Positions 16,153-25,517 of a DNA stretch of 64,000 nucleotides are shown piece after piece. Made by a program: the position numbers and the translations under genes. The notes beneath the pieces were generated by a model. The model made no database searches, was not told the DNA's origin, and saw only the letters and a list, made by a program, of their open reading frames with translations. Source of the stretch: Nocardioides oceani (lineage in GTDB: Bacteria > Actinomycetota > Actinomycetes > Propionibacteriales > Nocardioidaceae); assembly GCF_030412965.1 (NCBI RefSeq), contig NZ_JAUHJQ010000001.1, forward strand, positions 1,018,060 to 1,082,059, given 5' to 3'. Within the stretch, counting starts at the first letter, position 1; the number at the start of each line of letters is the position of its first letter.

Positions 16153-16865
16153 GGTGCACCTCCTTCGCGGGGCTCGTGGGGAGCGGGGACGGCGGCCGAT
16201 CCTGTCAGCCCGGCCTGTCCTCCGACGTGCCGGGCGGCCGCGGGGTTCCGCGAGGGTGACCCGGGACGCACCGGGCGCTCGATCTCGAGCAGGTCGGCCA
16301 GGCGGGCCCGGCCACGGGAGCAGCGGGACTTCACCGTGCCCACCGCGCACTCCAGGACCGCGGCGGCCTCGGCGACGGAGTACCCCTCCATGTCGACCAG
16401 GACCAGCGCTGCCCGCTGCTCGGCCGGCAGCGTGGCCAGCGCGGTCAGGACCGTGCGGCGCCGCTCGTCGCGCACGCTGGCCTCCGCGGGGTCCTCGACC
16501 TCCGGGGTCGCCGAGGAGCGCGCGCCCCGGTCGCCGTACTCCTCCAGGTCGTCGGGGAGGGCCTCGGTGCGGCGGACCCGCGCAGCACGCAGCCGGTCGA
16601 GGCAGGCGTTGACGACCACCCGGTGCAGCCAGGTGGTCACGGCGGCGTCGCCGCGGAACGACGCCGCGCGGCGGTACGCCGCCACGAGGCCGTCCTGGAG
16701 GCCGTCGGCGGCGTCCTCACGGTTCCCGGTGGTCCGCAGCGCCACCGCCCAGAGCCGGTCGCGGTGCCGGGCCACCAGCACGCCGAAGGCGTCGCGGTCG
16801 CCGGCGACGTGGGCGGCGAGCACCTCGGCGTCGGTGCGGGGGTCGGCGTGCGGGTCGGTACTCAC
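16149..16865 (-). CDS. sigM: ECF RNA polymerase sigma factor, SigM-like
   Basis: Extracytoplasmic-function sigma factor (238 aa). Sigma-2 region: FGVLVARHRDRLWAVALRTTGNREDAADGLQDGLVAAYRRA (about 27-67), then TWLHRVVVNACLDRLR. Sigma-4 region: LPAEQRAALVLVDMEGYSVAEAA followed by the HTH AVGTVKSRCSRGRARL. The last 45 residues are disordered. Placed between a pseudokinase/murJ pair and trxB-trxA, as sigM is in M. tuberculosis; that regulon responds to redox and envelope signals. The start GTG overlaps the stop of the upstream gene. Confidence 0.88.
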   Translation of the reverse strand: MSTDPHADPRTDAEVLAAHVAGDRDAFGVLVARHRDRLWAVALRTTGNREDAADGLQDGLVAAYRRAASFRGDAAVTTWLHRVVVNACLDRLRAARVRRTEALPDDLEEYGDRGARSSATPEVEDPAEASVRDERRRTVLTALATLPAEQRAALVLVDMEGYSVAEAAAVLECAVGTVKSRCSRGRARLADLLEIERPVRPGSPSRNPAAARHVGGQAGLTGSAAVPAPHEPREGGAP

Positions 16866-18802
16866 CCCCGGACCACGACCTCGGCGACCTCGGCGCGGAA
16901 GCCCCCGTCGACGGCGGGCAGCGAGGTCAGCCAGACCACGACGTAACGGCCGGTCGCGGGCTCCGCCAGCTCGACGCGCCCGCGCTCCTCGAGCGTGTCG
17001 GCCCCCGCGACGGTGAGGTCGCGGACCGCGGTGGGCTCGGTGTCGGTGAGGTAGACCGAGACCTCCGTCGGGGCGCCGGCGAGGGTCAGGCCGACCTCGG
17101 CGACCTCCTGGGGCGAGCCGAGGTCGAGGACGAGCCCGACGCCGGTCTTGAGGCCGACGGGGCCGAGCTGCTGCTCGTAGGTCGCGGTGCTCCAGGCGGT
17201 GGCCGGGTCGCCGTCGGTCGCCAGCGGCGCGAGCTCGGGGTTCTCCGCGCCGTCACCGCCCTGCGGGTCGAGGTCGGTCACGGCCCGCACCGGTACCGTG
17301 GCGAGCGCCCGGGCGGTCGGGGTCGGGTCCTCGGTGGGGTCCGCGGAGTCGGTGCCGAGCGGTCCGCGGCCGCGGCCGAGGTTGACCGCCACGACCGTCA
17401 CGACCAGCACCACCGCGCACAGGGCGAGGGCGATCGCGAGCCGCATCCACCGACGGCCCGGGACCCGCGGCAGGGGGCCGGTCTCGTCGCCGACGGGAGT
17501 GAGGACGGTGCCCGTGCCCGTGCCGGGGCCGTGGCCGGTGTCCCAAGGCCAGTACGCCGGGTCGCCCGGGCCGCCGGGCCCGCCAGGCCCGCCGGGCCCG
17601 CCGGGGAACGCGTGCGGGCCGGCGTCGCCGTGGACCGCCCCGGACCGCGGCCGCCGGGCGGGGGCGCCGTCGGTGGGATCGGGGGCGAACAGCGGCCGGC
17701 TCGGGGGCTCCTCGAACGGGGGTGGGGGCGGCACCGGGTCGGTGCGGCGCTCCAGCCAGGAGACGTCGTCGGCCTCGTCGTCGAAGATCGGCAGGCCCGC
17801 CTCGGTCGGCAGCTCGGCCTGCGCGGGGGCGGGCCGCGGCGCCGGTTCGGGGGCGAGCTCGGGCGTCGGATCCGGAGCGGGCGCCGGGTCCGGGGTCTCG
17901 CCGGGGGCCGAGTCCGGGACGGGTGCCGGGTCCGGCTCGCGCTCGTGCGGCAGCACGTCGGGCACGGCGGGGAGCACGATGGTGGTCGGGCGGTGCAGCT
18001 GGGGGGTGGCGGCGGCCAGTGCCTCGGGCATGCCGGAGGGGTCGCCGACGAACTCCTCGAGGTAGGCCGCGACGCCCCGTGCGGTGGTGACGTCGAGCAG
18101 GTCCCGGCGGGCCGCGAAGGGGTTGAGCAGCGCCTCGCAGAGCGCGTCGAGCGGCCGGGGGACGCCGGCGCGGACCTGCCGTGGCCGCAGCACGTGGCCG
18201 TGCTCCTGCGGTGCGGGCGGGACCGCCGAGGGCGAGACGCCGGCCCACCGGCCGGTGAGCGCGGCGTACAGCAGGCCGGCGAGGTCGCTGACGTCGGTGG
18301 CGGTGCCGTCGACGGGCAGGCCGTGGAGGGCGGCGTCGACGCAGAGGCCGATGACCTTGACCTGGCCGGTGCGCTCGACGAGGACGTTCTCGGGGACCAG
18401 CCGCCCGTGGGCGACCCCGGCGGCGTGGGAGGTGGCGACGGAGTCGGCGACCTCGGCGACCAGCCAGGCCGCCCTGCGGGGGCTCAGCGGGCCGCCGGTC
18501 GCGAGCAGGATGTCCAGCGAGGCACCCGAGCCCCACTCGTTGACCACGTAGCAGACGCCGTCGAGGCGCTCGGCGTCCAGCACGCGCAGCACGCGCCGGT
18601 CGAGCACGGTGGCCGAGCGGCGGGCGGCGTCGATCAGGCCGGGGGCGCGCTCGTCGCCGGCGTCGATGACGTGCAGTGCGACGTGCCGCTCCAGGACGCG
18701 GTCGTGGGCCCGCCAGAAGCGGCCGCCCCGGCTCTCCGACAGCAGGTCGACGAGGCGGTAGCGGTCGGCGAGGACATCGCCTGGCCGTGCGGTCTGCGGC
18801 AC
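16862..18802 (-). CDS. Membrane-anchored pseudokinase with extracytoplasmic discoidin-like domain (MviN/MurJ partner)
   Basis: About 646 residues. The N-terminal 270 have a protein-kinase fold (GDVLADRYRLVDLLSESRGG, then GVAHGRLVPENVLVE), but key residues are missing. The VAIK lysine is His (VALHVI, residue 44), the HRD aspartate is replaced (HGRLVPEN), and the DFG region reads KVIGLCVD. A Pro/Glu-rich linker, a Gly/Pro stretch, one membrane helix (about 450-475) and a galactose-binding-like domain (TEVSVYLTDTEPTAV) follow. In M. tuberculosis these parts are the C-terminal half of MviN (Rv3910); here they are a separate gene 74 bp after murJ. The GTG start at 18802 is uncertain (AGGAGG only 2 nt upstream). 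Confidence 0.8.
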   Translation of the reverse strand: MPQTARPGDVLADRYRLVDLLSESRGGRFWRAHDRVLERHVALHVIDAGDERAPGLIDAARRSATVLDRRVLRVLDAERLDGVCYVVNEWGSGASLDILLATGGPLSPRRAAWLVAEVADSVATSHAAGVAHGRLVPENVLVERTGQVKVIGLCVDAALHGLPVDGTATDVSDLAGLLYAALTGRWAGVSPSAVPPAPQEHGHVLRPRQVRAGVPRPLDALCEALLNPFAARRDLLDVTTARGVAAYLEEFVGDPSGMPEALAAATPQLHRPTTIVLPAVPDVLPHEREPDPAPVPDSAPGETPDPAPAPDPTPELAPEPAPRPAPAQAELPTEAGLPIFDDEADDVSWLERRTDPVPPPPPFEEPPSRPLFAPDPTDGAPARRPRSGAVHGDAGPHAFPGGPGGPGGPGGPGDPAYWPWDTGHGPGTGTGTVLTPVGDETGPLPRVPGRRWMRLAIALALCAVVLVVTVVAVNLGRGRGPLGTDSADPTEDPTPTARALATVPVRAVTDLDPQGGDGAENPELAPLATDGDPATAWSTATYEQQLGPVGLKTGVGLVLDLGSPQEVAEVGLTLAGAPTEVSVYLTDTEPTAVRDLTVAGADTLEERGRVELAEPATGRYVVVWLTSLPAVDGGFRAEVAEVVVRG

Positions 18803-18876
18803 TGCCTCCTCATCCCCTTCGACGTCGAGCCCCCACGCCGGGTCGACCGGCCGCGGGCCCGGCCATCGTAGGACCG

Positions 18877-20568
18877 TCAGCGACGCCGGGGCAGCGGAAG
18901 CCGCCGGGTGAGCGTCTCGAGCACCGAGGTGACCTCGTTCAGGCGCAGCGCGCGGGCCGCGGCCACGAAGACCGCGACGTCGACGAGGACCACCACGACC
19001 GCGCGGAGGACGGCGACCGGGTACGACGGCTCCTCGCCGACGAGGTCGAGCAGCCGCGAGGCGAGCCAGGCGGCCCCGGTCGAGAGCGCGACGGCCAGCA
19101 CCATCCGGACGAGGAACCGCACCAGGGTCGGCGTGCGGAGCCCGCCGAGCCGGGAGCGCAGCACGAGGTAGGACAGCACGGCGCCGACGAGGTACGCCGC
19201 GGCGTACGCGAGGGCGAGGGAGGGCGCGGTCGCGGCGTCGTCGGTGAGGCGGACCAGCACCAGGGCGGCCAGGATGTTGGCGAGCCCGACGGCGCACTGG
19301 ATGTGGAAGACCGTGCGGGTCTGCTCCAGCGCGTAGAAGCCGCGCAGCATCAGGTAGTGGACGGTGAAGAGCACCAGGCCGGGGCCGAAGGCCGCGAGCG
19401 TGCCGATGTAGTTCTCGTAGGTCGGGGCGGCCGCGCCGAGGGAGATGACGCGGGCCAGCTCGGGGGCGATGACCGGCAGCAGCGCCGCGAACGGCAGGAC
19501 CACGGCCAGGGCGGTCCGCAGCGTCGAGGACAGGGTGCGGGAGAGCCCGCCGAGGTCCTGGTCGGCGGCGCGGCGGGAGAGCGCCGGCAGGATCGCGGTC
19601 GCCAGGGACACCGTGATCACCGAGTGCGGGACCATGATGATGAGGAACGCCGCGGAGTAGACCGAGTAGCCCGTGCTGTCCGAGGCCCCGTCGGCGGTGC
19701 CGCTGGAGGCGAGCCGGACCACGACGGTGTACGCCACCTGGTTGACGATGACGAACAGGACCGTCCAGACGCCGAGCCGCAGGGTGTGCCCCAGCCCCGT
19801 GCCGCGGAAGTCGAAGCGGGGGCGGTAGCGGAACCCGGCGGCCCGCAGGTAGGGCAGGAGGATCAGCAGCTGGGCGGCGATGCCGAGGGTGGAGCCGAGG
19901 CCGAGCACCAGCTCCTGGTCGGCGGAGAAGCCGGCCGAGCGCTCGGCCTCCGACGCGGTGCCGAACAGCACGAGGTAGAGCAGCAGCACGCCGACCGAGA
20001 TCACGTTGTTCGCGATCGGCGCCCACATCATCGGGCCGAACCGGCCGCGGGCGTTGAGGATCTGCCCGACGAGCACGAACATGCCGTAGAAGAAGACCTG
20101 CGGCAGGCACCAGCGGGCGAAGTCCACCACGGACTCGCGGGCGTCCGGGGGCACGTCGGGGTCGACGTACAGGTCCATCACCCAGGGTGCGGCGAGCACC
20201 AGCACCACCGTGACGACGCCGAGGAACAGCGCGGCCAGGGTGACGACGCGGCTGGTGTAGGCCTCGCCGCGGTCGGCGTCGTTCGAGGCGGCGCGCACCA
20301 GCTGCGGGACGAGCACGGCGTTGAAGACGCCGCCCGCGAGCAGGATGTAGAGCATGTTCGGGATCGTGTTCGCGATGTTGAACACGTCGGCGTGCAGCAG
20401 GTTGCCCAGGGCCGCCGCCAGCAGCAGCGTCCGGACGTAGCCGCTGAGCCGGCTGACGATCGTGCCGGCCGCCATGACCGCGCTGCTGGACAGGATCGAG
20501 CGCTGGTCGTCGCGCTGGTCCTGCTCCGGGTGCGCCTGCTGGTCGCGGGGGTCGTCGGTGCGGGTCAT
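18877..20568 (-). CDS. murJ: Lipid II flippase MurJ (MviN)
   Basis: Polytopic MOP-superfamily flippase that moves lipid II across the cytoplasmic membrane; 563 residues. A charged N-terminus (1-24) precedes the signature AAGTIVSRLSGYVRTLLLAA and VFNIANTIPNMLYILLAGGVFNAVLVPQL. Later helices include YSVYSAAFLIIMVPHSVITVSLATAILPALSRRAAD, and the protein ends soon after the last helices. Mycobacterial MviN carries a C-terminal pseudokinase; this one stops and the pseudokinase is the next gene. ATGA overlap with the upstream secreted-protein gene. Confidence 0.95.
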   Translation of the reverse strand: MTRTDDPRDQQAHPEQDQRDDQRSILSSSAVMAAGTIVSRLSGYVRTLLLAAALGNLLHADVFNIANTIPNMLYILLAGGVFNAVLVPQLVRAASNDADRGEAYTSRVVTLAALFLGVVTVVLVLAAPWVMDLYVDPDVPPDARESVVDFARWCLPQVFFYGMFVLVGQILNARGRFGPMMWAPIANNVISVGVLLLYLVLFGTASEAERSAGFSADQELVLGLGSTLGIAAQLLILLPYLRAAGFRYRPRFDFRGTGLGHTLRLGVWTVLFVIVNQVAYTVVVRLASSGTADGASDSTGYSVYSAAFLIIMVPHSVITVSLATAILPALSRRAADQDLGGLSRTLSSTLRTALAVVLPFAALLPVIAPELARVISLGAAAPTYENYIGTLAAFGPGLVLFTVHYLMLRGFYALEQTRTVFHIQCAVGLANILAALVLVRLTDDAATAPSLALAYAAAYLVGAVLSYLVLRSRLGGLRTPTLVRFLVRMVLAVALSTGAAWLASRLLDLVGEEPSYPVAVLRAVVVVLVDVAVFVAAARALRLNEVTSVLETLTRRLPLPRRR

Positions 20569-22817
20569 CCGGTGGTCTCCTCGCGACGGGCGCGGCGCAG
20601 GCGGCGCACGAGCCGGACGGCGATCGCGCTGAACAGCAGCAGGGCCCCGGCGCCGAGGATGACCCAGATCACCGCGCTGGCGCGGATCGACCGGATCGAG
20701 ACCTCCTCGGAGGAGCCGAGGGGCGTGTGGGTGTCGTCGGGGTCCTCGGTCTGGTCGGTGAGCACGAGCCGGACCTTGTGCACGCCCGGCTCGCGGGTGC
20801 TGGCGTCGAGCAGCACCGAGACCCGCTGGCCCGCGCCCACCTCGACGGTCTGCGGGCCCTCGATGGACAGGGCGGCGGGGTCGTCGGTGACGGCCTGGAT
20901 GCTCACCTCGACCGGCTGGTCCAGCGCGTTGGCGACGGTGGCGGCGAACCGGCCGTCCGCGCTGGAGAGCGCGACCCCGCGGGGCGCCTCGATCGTCACG
21001 CCGTCGAGCTTGTCGTCGATCCAGCGGCGCGAGCCGAGCAGCGAGAGGCGGGTGGTGGTCGTGCGGCCGCGCGAGGAGTACGACAGCGCGCCGAGCGCCT
21101 CGTCGGCCACCTCGCCCGCGACGTCGGTGTTGTCGCGCAGCACGTGCTGGAGCACCTGGCCGGCGCCGATCAGGCCGGTCGCGGTCTCGAAGGTCTCGCG
21201 GTCCAGGCGCCGGGCGGACTGCCGCTCGGGGTAGGCGAGGTCGGCCAGGTCGACCGGCGTCCCGGTCCGGTCCGCGGCGTCGGCCACGGTGCCGAGGTCG
21301 ACCCAGTCCTCGTCGAGGGCGTCGAAGAACCCGCTGGTGGAGTCGGGCGACCAGCCGGTGGGCAGCTGGACGACGAGCGGCTTGCGCCCGGGCGACAGCA
21401 GCCGCACCGCTGCCTCGGCGAGCACCCGCTGGCGCAGCGCGACGGCCGCGAGCGGGTCGTCGGGGCCGGGCCCGCCCGCGGCCGCGCCGGAGGAGGTCAC
21501 GACCAGCCGTCGTCCGGCCACCGTGGCCACGCCCGGCGCGTCCTCGCCGAGCATCCGGTCGGTCACCAGGAGCGTCTCGCCCGGGGGGACAGCGCGGATC
21601 ACGGCCGGGTCGAGGTAGCCGGTCGGGGACCCGAGGGCCGGGGAGGTCGGGACCTCCCAGGAGCCGGTGCTCTCCCCGCTGCGCGTGCGGGCGCGGGGGA
21701 GCAGGTCGGGGTCGGCGGCGACCGCGCCGGCCACGTCGAGGTCGCCGTACGGCAGCGCGAGCACCTCGTCGCCGGCCATCGCCTGGCTCAGCCGGCCCAG
21801 CCAGGCGGACGCGGCCTCCGCGGCGGCCTGCTCCTCCGGCGTCGGCTCGTGGCCGTCGTCGCGCCCGTCCTCGGGGGACTCCCCGTCGCCGTCGTCACCG
21901 TCACCCTCGCCGTCGTCGGACTCGCTCGGGCCGGGGGAGAACGCGGCGTCGGGCCCGTCGATCCCGTCGGAGGGCGCGACCGGGTCGGCGGTGTCCGACG
22001 GCGCGAGCGAGCGCGGCGGGTTGCCGTCCGCCAGGCGGCGTACGGCGTCGACGAGGGCGGGGTCGACGAGCCAGGTCACCGGGTGGTCTCCCGCGGAGGC
22101 GCCCAAGTCGACCAGCGAGCGGAGCGATCCCTCCGGACCGAGCGTCCGCGTCCAGCCGCCGACGTCGGCGAGCGAGCCGTCGGACTCCCGGGCCAGCGAG
22201 CGGCGCAGCGGGACGACGACCGTGGTGGGGACCTCCCCGCGGGTCGAGCGGGGGACGAGCGGGAGGAACGTCCGCGCCTTGCCGTCGGCGCCGTCGACGC
22301 GGCCGGCGGAGGACTCGCCCAGCGCGTGCACGCCGAACCAGTAGACGCCGGCGGCGTCCACGGTGACCCGGGAGGCGGGGAGGGTCAGCCGGAACGGGGC
22401 CGACTCGCCGGGGGCCAGCTCGTCGACGACGTCGGAGACCTCGAGGATCCGGTTCCCGACCTCCTGGTCGACGGGCACCTCGGACGCGGCCGCGAGCTCG
22501 GCGGTGGACGTCAGCGGGGAGGAGCCGAGGAAGGGGTACAGCTTGATCGCCGACCAGGTCTCCTCGCTGCGGTTGGTCACCGAGCCGGCCACCCGGATCG
22601 GGCCCCGGCGCGGGATGGCCCCGGGCGTCAGCGACTCGATGGTCACGCCCAGCGGGGCCGCGTCGGCGGCCTCGGCGGCGGCCGGCGCACGCGTGGCCAC
22701 GGGCGCGGCCGCGAGCGGGGCGGCGGGGGCCGGCGGGACCGCCAGACCGGTGGCCGTGCCCGCCAGCGCGAGGGCCGCGGCCGCGAGGGCAGGCCGCAGC
22801 GACCGGGGGCGAAGCAT
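20565..22817 (-). CDS. Secreted/membrane-anchored DUF6049-like protein (Rv3909 position)
   Basis: A 750-residue exported protein: N-terminal signal segment (RPALAAAALALAGTATGLAVPPAPAAP), a long extracytoplasmic part with beta-rich segments (VTIESLTPGAIPRRGPIRVAGSV), an acidic Asp/Gly insert (about 280-325), a DUF6049-like TWLVDPALVDAV region, and one C-terminal membrane helix (ASAVIWVILGAGALLLFSAIAVRL) followed by basic residues. It is immediately upstream of murJ in the same operon and corresponds by position to Rv3909. Function unknown; the partnership with MurJ suggests cell-envelope work. Confidence 0.82.
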   Translation of the reverse strand: MLRPRSLRPALAAAALALAGTATGLAVPPAPAAPLAAAPVATRAPAAAEAADAAPLGVTIESLTPGAIPRRGPIRVAGSVTNRSEETWSAIKLYPFLGSSPLTSTAELAAASEVPVDQEVGNRILEVSDVVDELAPGESAPFRLTLPASRVTVDAAGVYWFGVHALGESSAGRVDGADGKARTFLPLVPRSTRGEVPTTVVVPLRRSLARESDGSLADVGGWTRTLGPEGSLRSLVDLGASAGDHPVTWLVDPALVDAVRRLADGNPPRSLAPSDTADPVAPSDGIDGPDAAFSPGPSESDDGEGDGDDGDGESPEDGRDDGHEPTPEEQAAAEAASAWLGRLSQAMAGDEVLALPYGDLDVAGAVAADPDLLPRARTRSGESTGSWEVPTSPALGSPTGYLDPAVIRAVPPGETLLVTDRMLGEDAPGVATVAGRRLVVTSSGAAAGGPGPDDPLAAVALRQRVLAEAAVRLLSPGRKPLVVQLPTGWSPDSTSGFFDALDEDWVDLGTVADAADRTGTPVDLADLAYPERQSARRLDRETFETATGLIGAGQVLQHVLRDNTDVAGEVADEALGALSYSSRGRTTTTRLSLLGSRRWIDDKLDGVTIEAPRGVALSSADGRFAATVANALDQPVEVSIQAVTDDPAALSIEGPQTVEVGAGQRVSVLLDASTREPGVHKVRLVLTDQTEDPDDTHTPLGSSEEVSIRSIRASAVIWVILGAGALLLFSAIAVRLVRRLRRARREETTG

Positions 22818-22860
22818 GCGGACGACACTATCCGTCCGGCCGCACCTAGAATCGTCCCCC

Positions 22861-24312
22861 GTGCCCGACGCTCCCCTTCCCCACCTGCAGCTCGCCGACG
22901 TCCAGCGGTCGGTGGCCGAGGAGCTGGACCGCATCGCGCCGGTGATCGACGAGCTCGGCCGCCGCTTCGCCGACGCCGGCCACGAGCTCGCCCTCGTCGG
23001 CGGGCCGGTGCGCGACGCGATGCTGGGCCGGCACCACAACGACCTGGACTTCACCACCTCCGCCCGCCCGGAGCAGACCGAGCGGCTGCTCAAGGGCTGG
23101 GCCGACGCGGTGTGGGACATGGGCCGGGCGTTCGGGACGATCGGCTGCCGCCGCGGCGAGTGGCAGGTCGAGATCACGACGTACCGCTCGGAGTCCTACG
23201 ACCCCACCTCGCGCAAGCCCGACGTCGACTTCGGCGACAGCCTGGACGGTGACCTGGGGCGCCGCGACTTCACGGTCAACGCGATGGCGGTGCGGCTGCC
23301 GGGCCGGCAGGTCGAGGACCCGTACGGCGGCGTGGTCGACCTCGCGCACCGGGTGCTGCGGACGCCGGGCCGGCCCGAGGACTCCTTCTCCGACGACCCG
23401 CTGCGGATGATGCGGGCCGCGCGGTTCGCCGCGCAGCTGGGCTTCAGCGTCGACGACGGCGTCCGCGAGGCGATGACCGCGATGGCCGAGCGGATCTCGA
23501 TCATCTCCGCCGAGCGGGTCCGCGACGAGCTGGTGAAGCTGGTGTGCGCACCCCACCCCCGCCTGGGCCTGACCCTCCTCGTCGAGACCGGCCTCGCAGC
23601 GCTGGTGCTGCCGGAGCTGCCGGCGCTGATGCTCGAGCGCGACGAGCACCACCGGCACAAGGACGTCTACGAGCACACCCTGACCGTCCTGGAGCAGGCG
23701 ATCGACCTCGAGGACCGCCTCGGCGGCGAGCCGGACTTCGTCTCGCGCTTCGCCGCGCTCATGCACGACGTCGGCAAGCCGCGCACCCGCCGGTTCGTCG
23801 AGGACGGGACGGTCACGTTCCACCACCACGACGTGGTCGGGGCGAAGATCACCCGCAAGCGGATGCAGGCCCTGCGGTTCTCCAACGACGAGATCGACGC
23901 GGTGACGAAGCTGGTCGAGCTGCACCTGCGCTTCCACGGCTACGGCTCGGGGGAGTGGACCGACTCGGCGGTGCGGCGCTACGTCCGCGACGCCGGCGAC
24001 CAGCTGCAGCGGTTGCACGTGCTGACCCGCGCGGACTGCACGACCCGCAACCAGCGCAAGGCCGCGCGGCTCGCCCGGACCTACGACGAGCTCGAGGAGC
24101 GGATCGAGCGGCTCTCCGAGGAGGAGGAGCTGGCCTCGATCCGGCCCGACCTCGACGGCAACCAGATCATGGGGATCCTCGGCATCGGCCCGGGTCGCGA
24201 GGTCGGTCAGGCCTACCACCACCTGCTCGAGCTGCGGATGGACCACGGGCCGCTCGGCGAGGACCGCGCCCGCGAGGAGCTGCTCGCGTGGTGGGCGGCG
24301 CGCTCGTCCTGA
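22861..24312 (+). CDS. pcnA: CCA tRNA nucleotidyltransferase / poly(A) polymerase family
   Basis: Adds or repairs the 3' CCA of tRNA; 483 residues. Nucleotidyltransferase head with ELALVGGPVRDAMLGRHHNDLDFTT (GG..R and DxD metal ligands), RRDFTVNAMAV and DDPLRMMRAARFAAQLGF. This is followed by an HD-type phosphohydrolase domain (VYEHTLTVL, then MHDVGKPRTRRF). The start is GTG 22861, 9 nt after a TAGAAT -10 box (22847-22852), so the mRNA should be leaderless. Divergent from the DUF6049/murJ/sigM operon, as in mycobacteria. Confidence 0.94.
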   Translation: MPDAPLPHLQLADVQRSVAEELDRIAPVIDELGRRFADAGHELALVGGPVRDAMLGRHHNDLDFTTSARPEQTERLLKGWADAVWDMGRAFGTIGCRRGEWQVEITTYRSESYDPTSRKPDVDFGDSLDGDLGRRDFTVNAMAVRLPGRQVEDPYGGVVDLAHRVLRTPGRPEDSFSDDPLRMMRAARFAAQLGFSVDDGVREAMTAMAERISIISAERVRDELVKLVCAPHPRLGLTLLVETGLAALVLPELPALMLERDEHHRHKDVYEHTLTVLEQAIDLEDRLGGEPDFVSRFAALMHDVGKPRTRRFVEDGTVTFHHHDVVGAKITRKRMQALRFSNDEIDAVTKLVELHLRFHGYGSGEWTDSAVRRYVRDAGDQLQRLHVLTRADCTTRNQRKAARLARTYDELEERIERLSEEEELASIRPDLDGNQIMGILGIGPGREVGQAYHHLLELRMDHGPLGEDRAREELLAWWAARSS

Positions 24313-24364
24313 CCTGTGGTTCCGCGCGGCTGGTGTCGCGGAGCTGGTGTGGCGGGGCGGACCG

Positions 24365-24452
24365 GCGTCAACGATCGTTCAATTGCGCGGTTGTAGACGT
24401 GTGCAAGCGCTTGCGCAGGGTGAAAACGGCGCAATTGAACGACTGTTGACCG
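24365..24452. repeat. Inverted-arm repeat element, copy 2 (88 bp)
   Basis: Arms GTCAACGATCGTTCAATTGC.. (24367-24388) and its complement at 24429-24450 match at 20 of 22 positions. CAATTG cores at 24380 and 24432 (52 bp apart). The centre holds the palindrome GCAAGCGCTTGC. It sits between convergent pcnA and the lipoprotein gene. Confidence 0.8.
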
Positions 24453-24486
24453 CGCGGAACCGCCCGGGTCTGCCCCGTCGGCCGGC

Positions 24487-25491
24487 TCAGCGGCGCACGG
24501 TCGGCAGGCCCGGCCCGCTGCGGTCGACGGGCAGCAGCGCGCCGGCCGGGACCCCGGGCAGCGGTCCGCACGCGCCGGTCGGCAGCGTGCAGGCGAGCAG
24601 CACGTCGGACTCGCCCTCCAGCGCCCCGCCCACCGCGGTGGTCTCGTCGAGCCACGAGTCGAGCTCGTAGACGTCGTACGGCGCCCGGGTCACCACGGCC
24701 TTCCCGCCGTCCTCCGGGACCAGCCGCACCGGGCTGCCGTCGGTCGGGTCGACGATCCGCCAGGTGCCGGAGGGGCTGAGCAGGGCGTCCTCGCCGCGCA
24801 GGGCTGTGAACCAGTCGTCGTCGTAGACGTCCGAGGTCGAGTCGGCCAGCTCGTCCCGGTCCCCGGAGGGGAGGTCGTAGGCGAGGACGCCGTCCGGCCC
24901 GGCGACGTACGCCGTGGTGTGGGTGAGCCCCAGGACGGCGGGTGACTCGGCGTCCTCGTAGAGGTCGGCCAGGTCGTCGGAGCCGGTGTCGCCCATCCCC
25001 GCGGCGCTGCGGACCACCTCCTCGCCCGCGACGAGGTCGACGACCACGGCGGTGGCGACCGGCGTGCCGTATTCGTCCTGCTCCCCGGTGGCGGGGTCGA
25101 TGAACGCGAGGTAGCGCCCGTCGGGCGAGGTGCGCAGGGTGTCGGGGTCGACGACGGCACCGGTCTGCTCGACCCGGTCGCCCGTCGCGAGCAGCAGGTC
25201 GGCGCCCGGGCCCTCGCGGTCGCCGGCCGGCACGACGTACGCGCCGTCGCCGGCCACGACGTACGCCTCGATCTCCTGGTCGGTCTCGATCACCGTTCCG
25301 TCGCCGAGGTGGACCGTGCCGCCGGCGGCCCAGACCAGGCCGGAGGGGTCCACGGGGTCCCCCGCGCCCGTCCAGCGCGCGCCGGCCGGCGGCTCCTCCT
25401 CGGCCGGACCGTCCTCGCCGCAGCCGCCGAGCGCGAGCAGCGCCGCGACGGCGAGGGCGGTGACCGTCGGCAGGGGGCGGGAGGTGCGCAT
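24487..25491 (-). CDS. Lipoprotein with WD40/beta-propeller-like repeats, unknown function
   Basis: 334 residues. N-terminal lipoprotein signal (TVTALAVAALLALGGCGED, lipobox LGGC, lipidated Cys about 23). The rest is Asp/Gly/Val-rich with propeller-like strands (RTSPDGRYLAFIDPATGEQ, AVVVDLVAGEEVV, GEDALLSPSGTWRIVDPTDG). It follows the 553-residue gene by 26 bp in the same direction and is probably co-transcribed. The start at ATG 25491 is chosen for the signal sequence. I cannot assign an activity. Confidence 0.78.
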   Translation of the reverse strand: MRTSRPLPTVTALAVAALLALGGCGEDGPAEEEPPAGARWTGAGDPVDPSGLVWAAGGTVHLGDGTVIETDQEIEAYVVAGDGAYVVPAGDREGPGADLLLATGDRVEQTGAVVDPDTLRTSPDGRYLAFIDPATGEQDEYGTPVATAVVVDLVAGEEVVRSAAGMGDTGSDDLADLYEDAESPAVLGLTHTTAYVAGPDGVLAYDLPSGDRDELADSTSDVYDDDWFTALRGEDALLSPSGTWRIVDPTDGSPVRLVPEDGGKAVVTRAPYDVYELDSWLDETTAVGGALEGESDVLLACTLPTGACGPLPGVPAGALLPVDRSGPGLPTVRR

Positions 25492-25517
25492 GGCGGATCC
25501 TCTCGTGCGGCGCGGGG

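Noticed and set aside
16862..20110. One continuous open frame covering the pseudokinase and part of murJ
   Set aside because: The upstream part is an out-of-frame reading of murJ with no homology; murJ has its own stop at 18877 and a good frame. Not evidence for a fused MviN.
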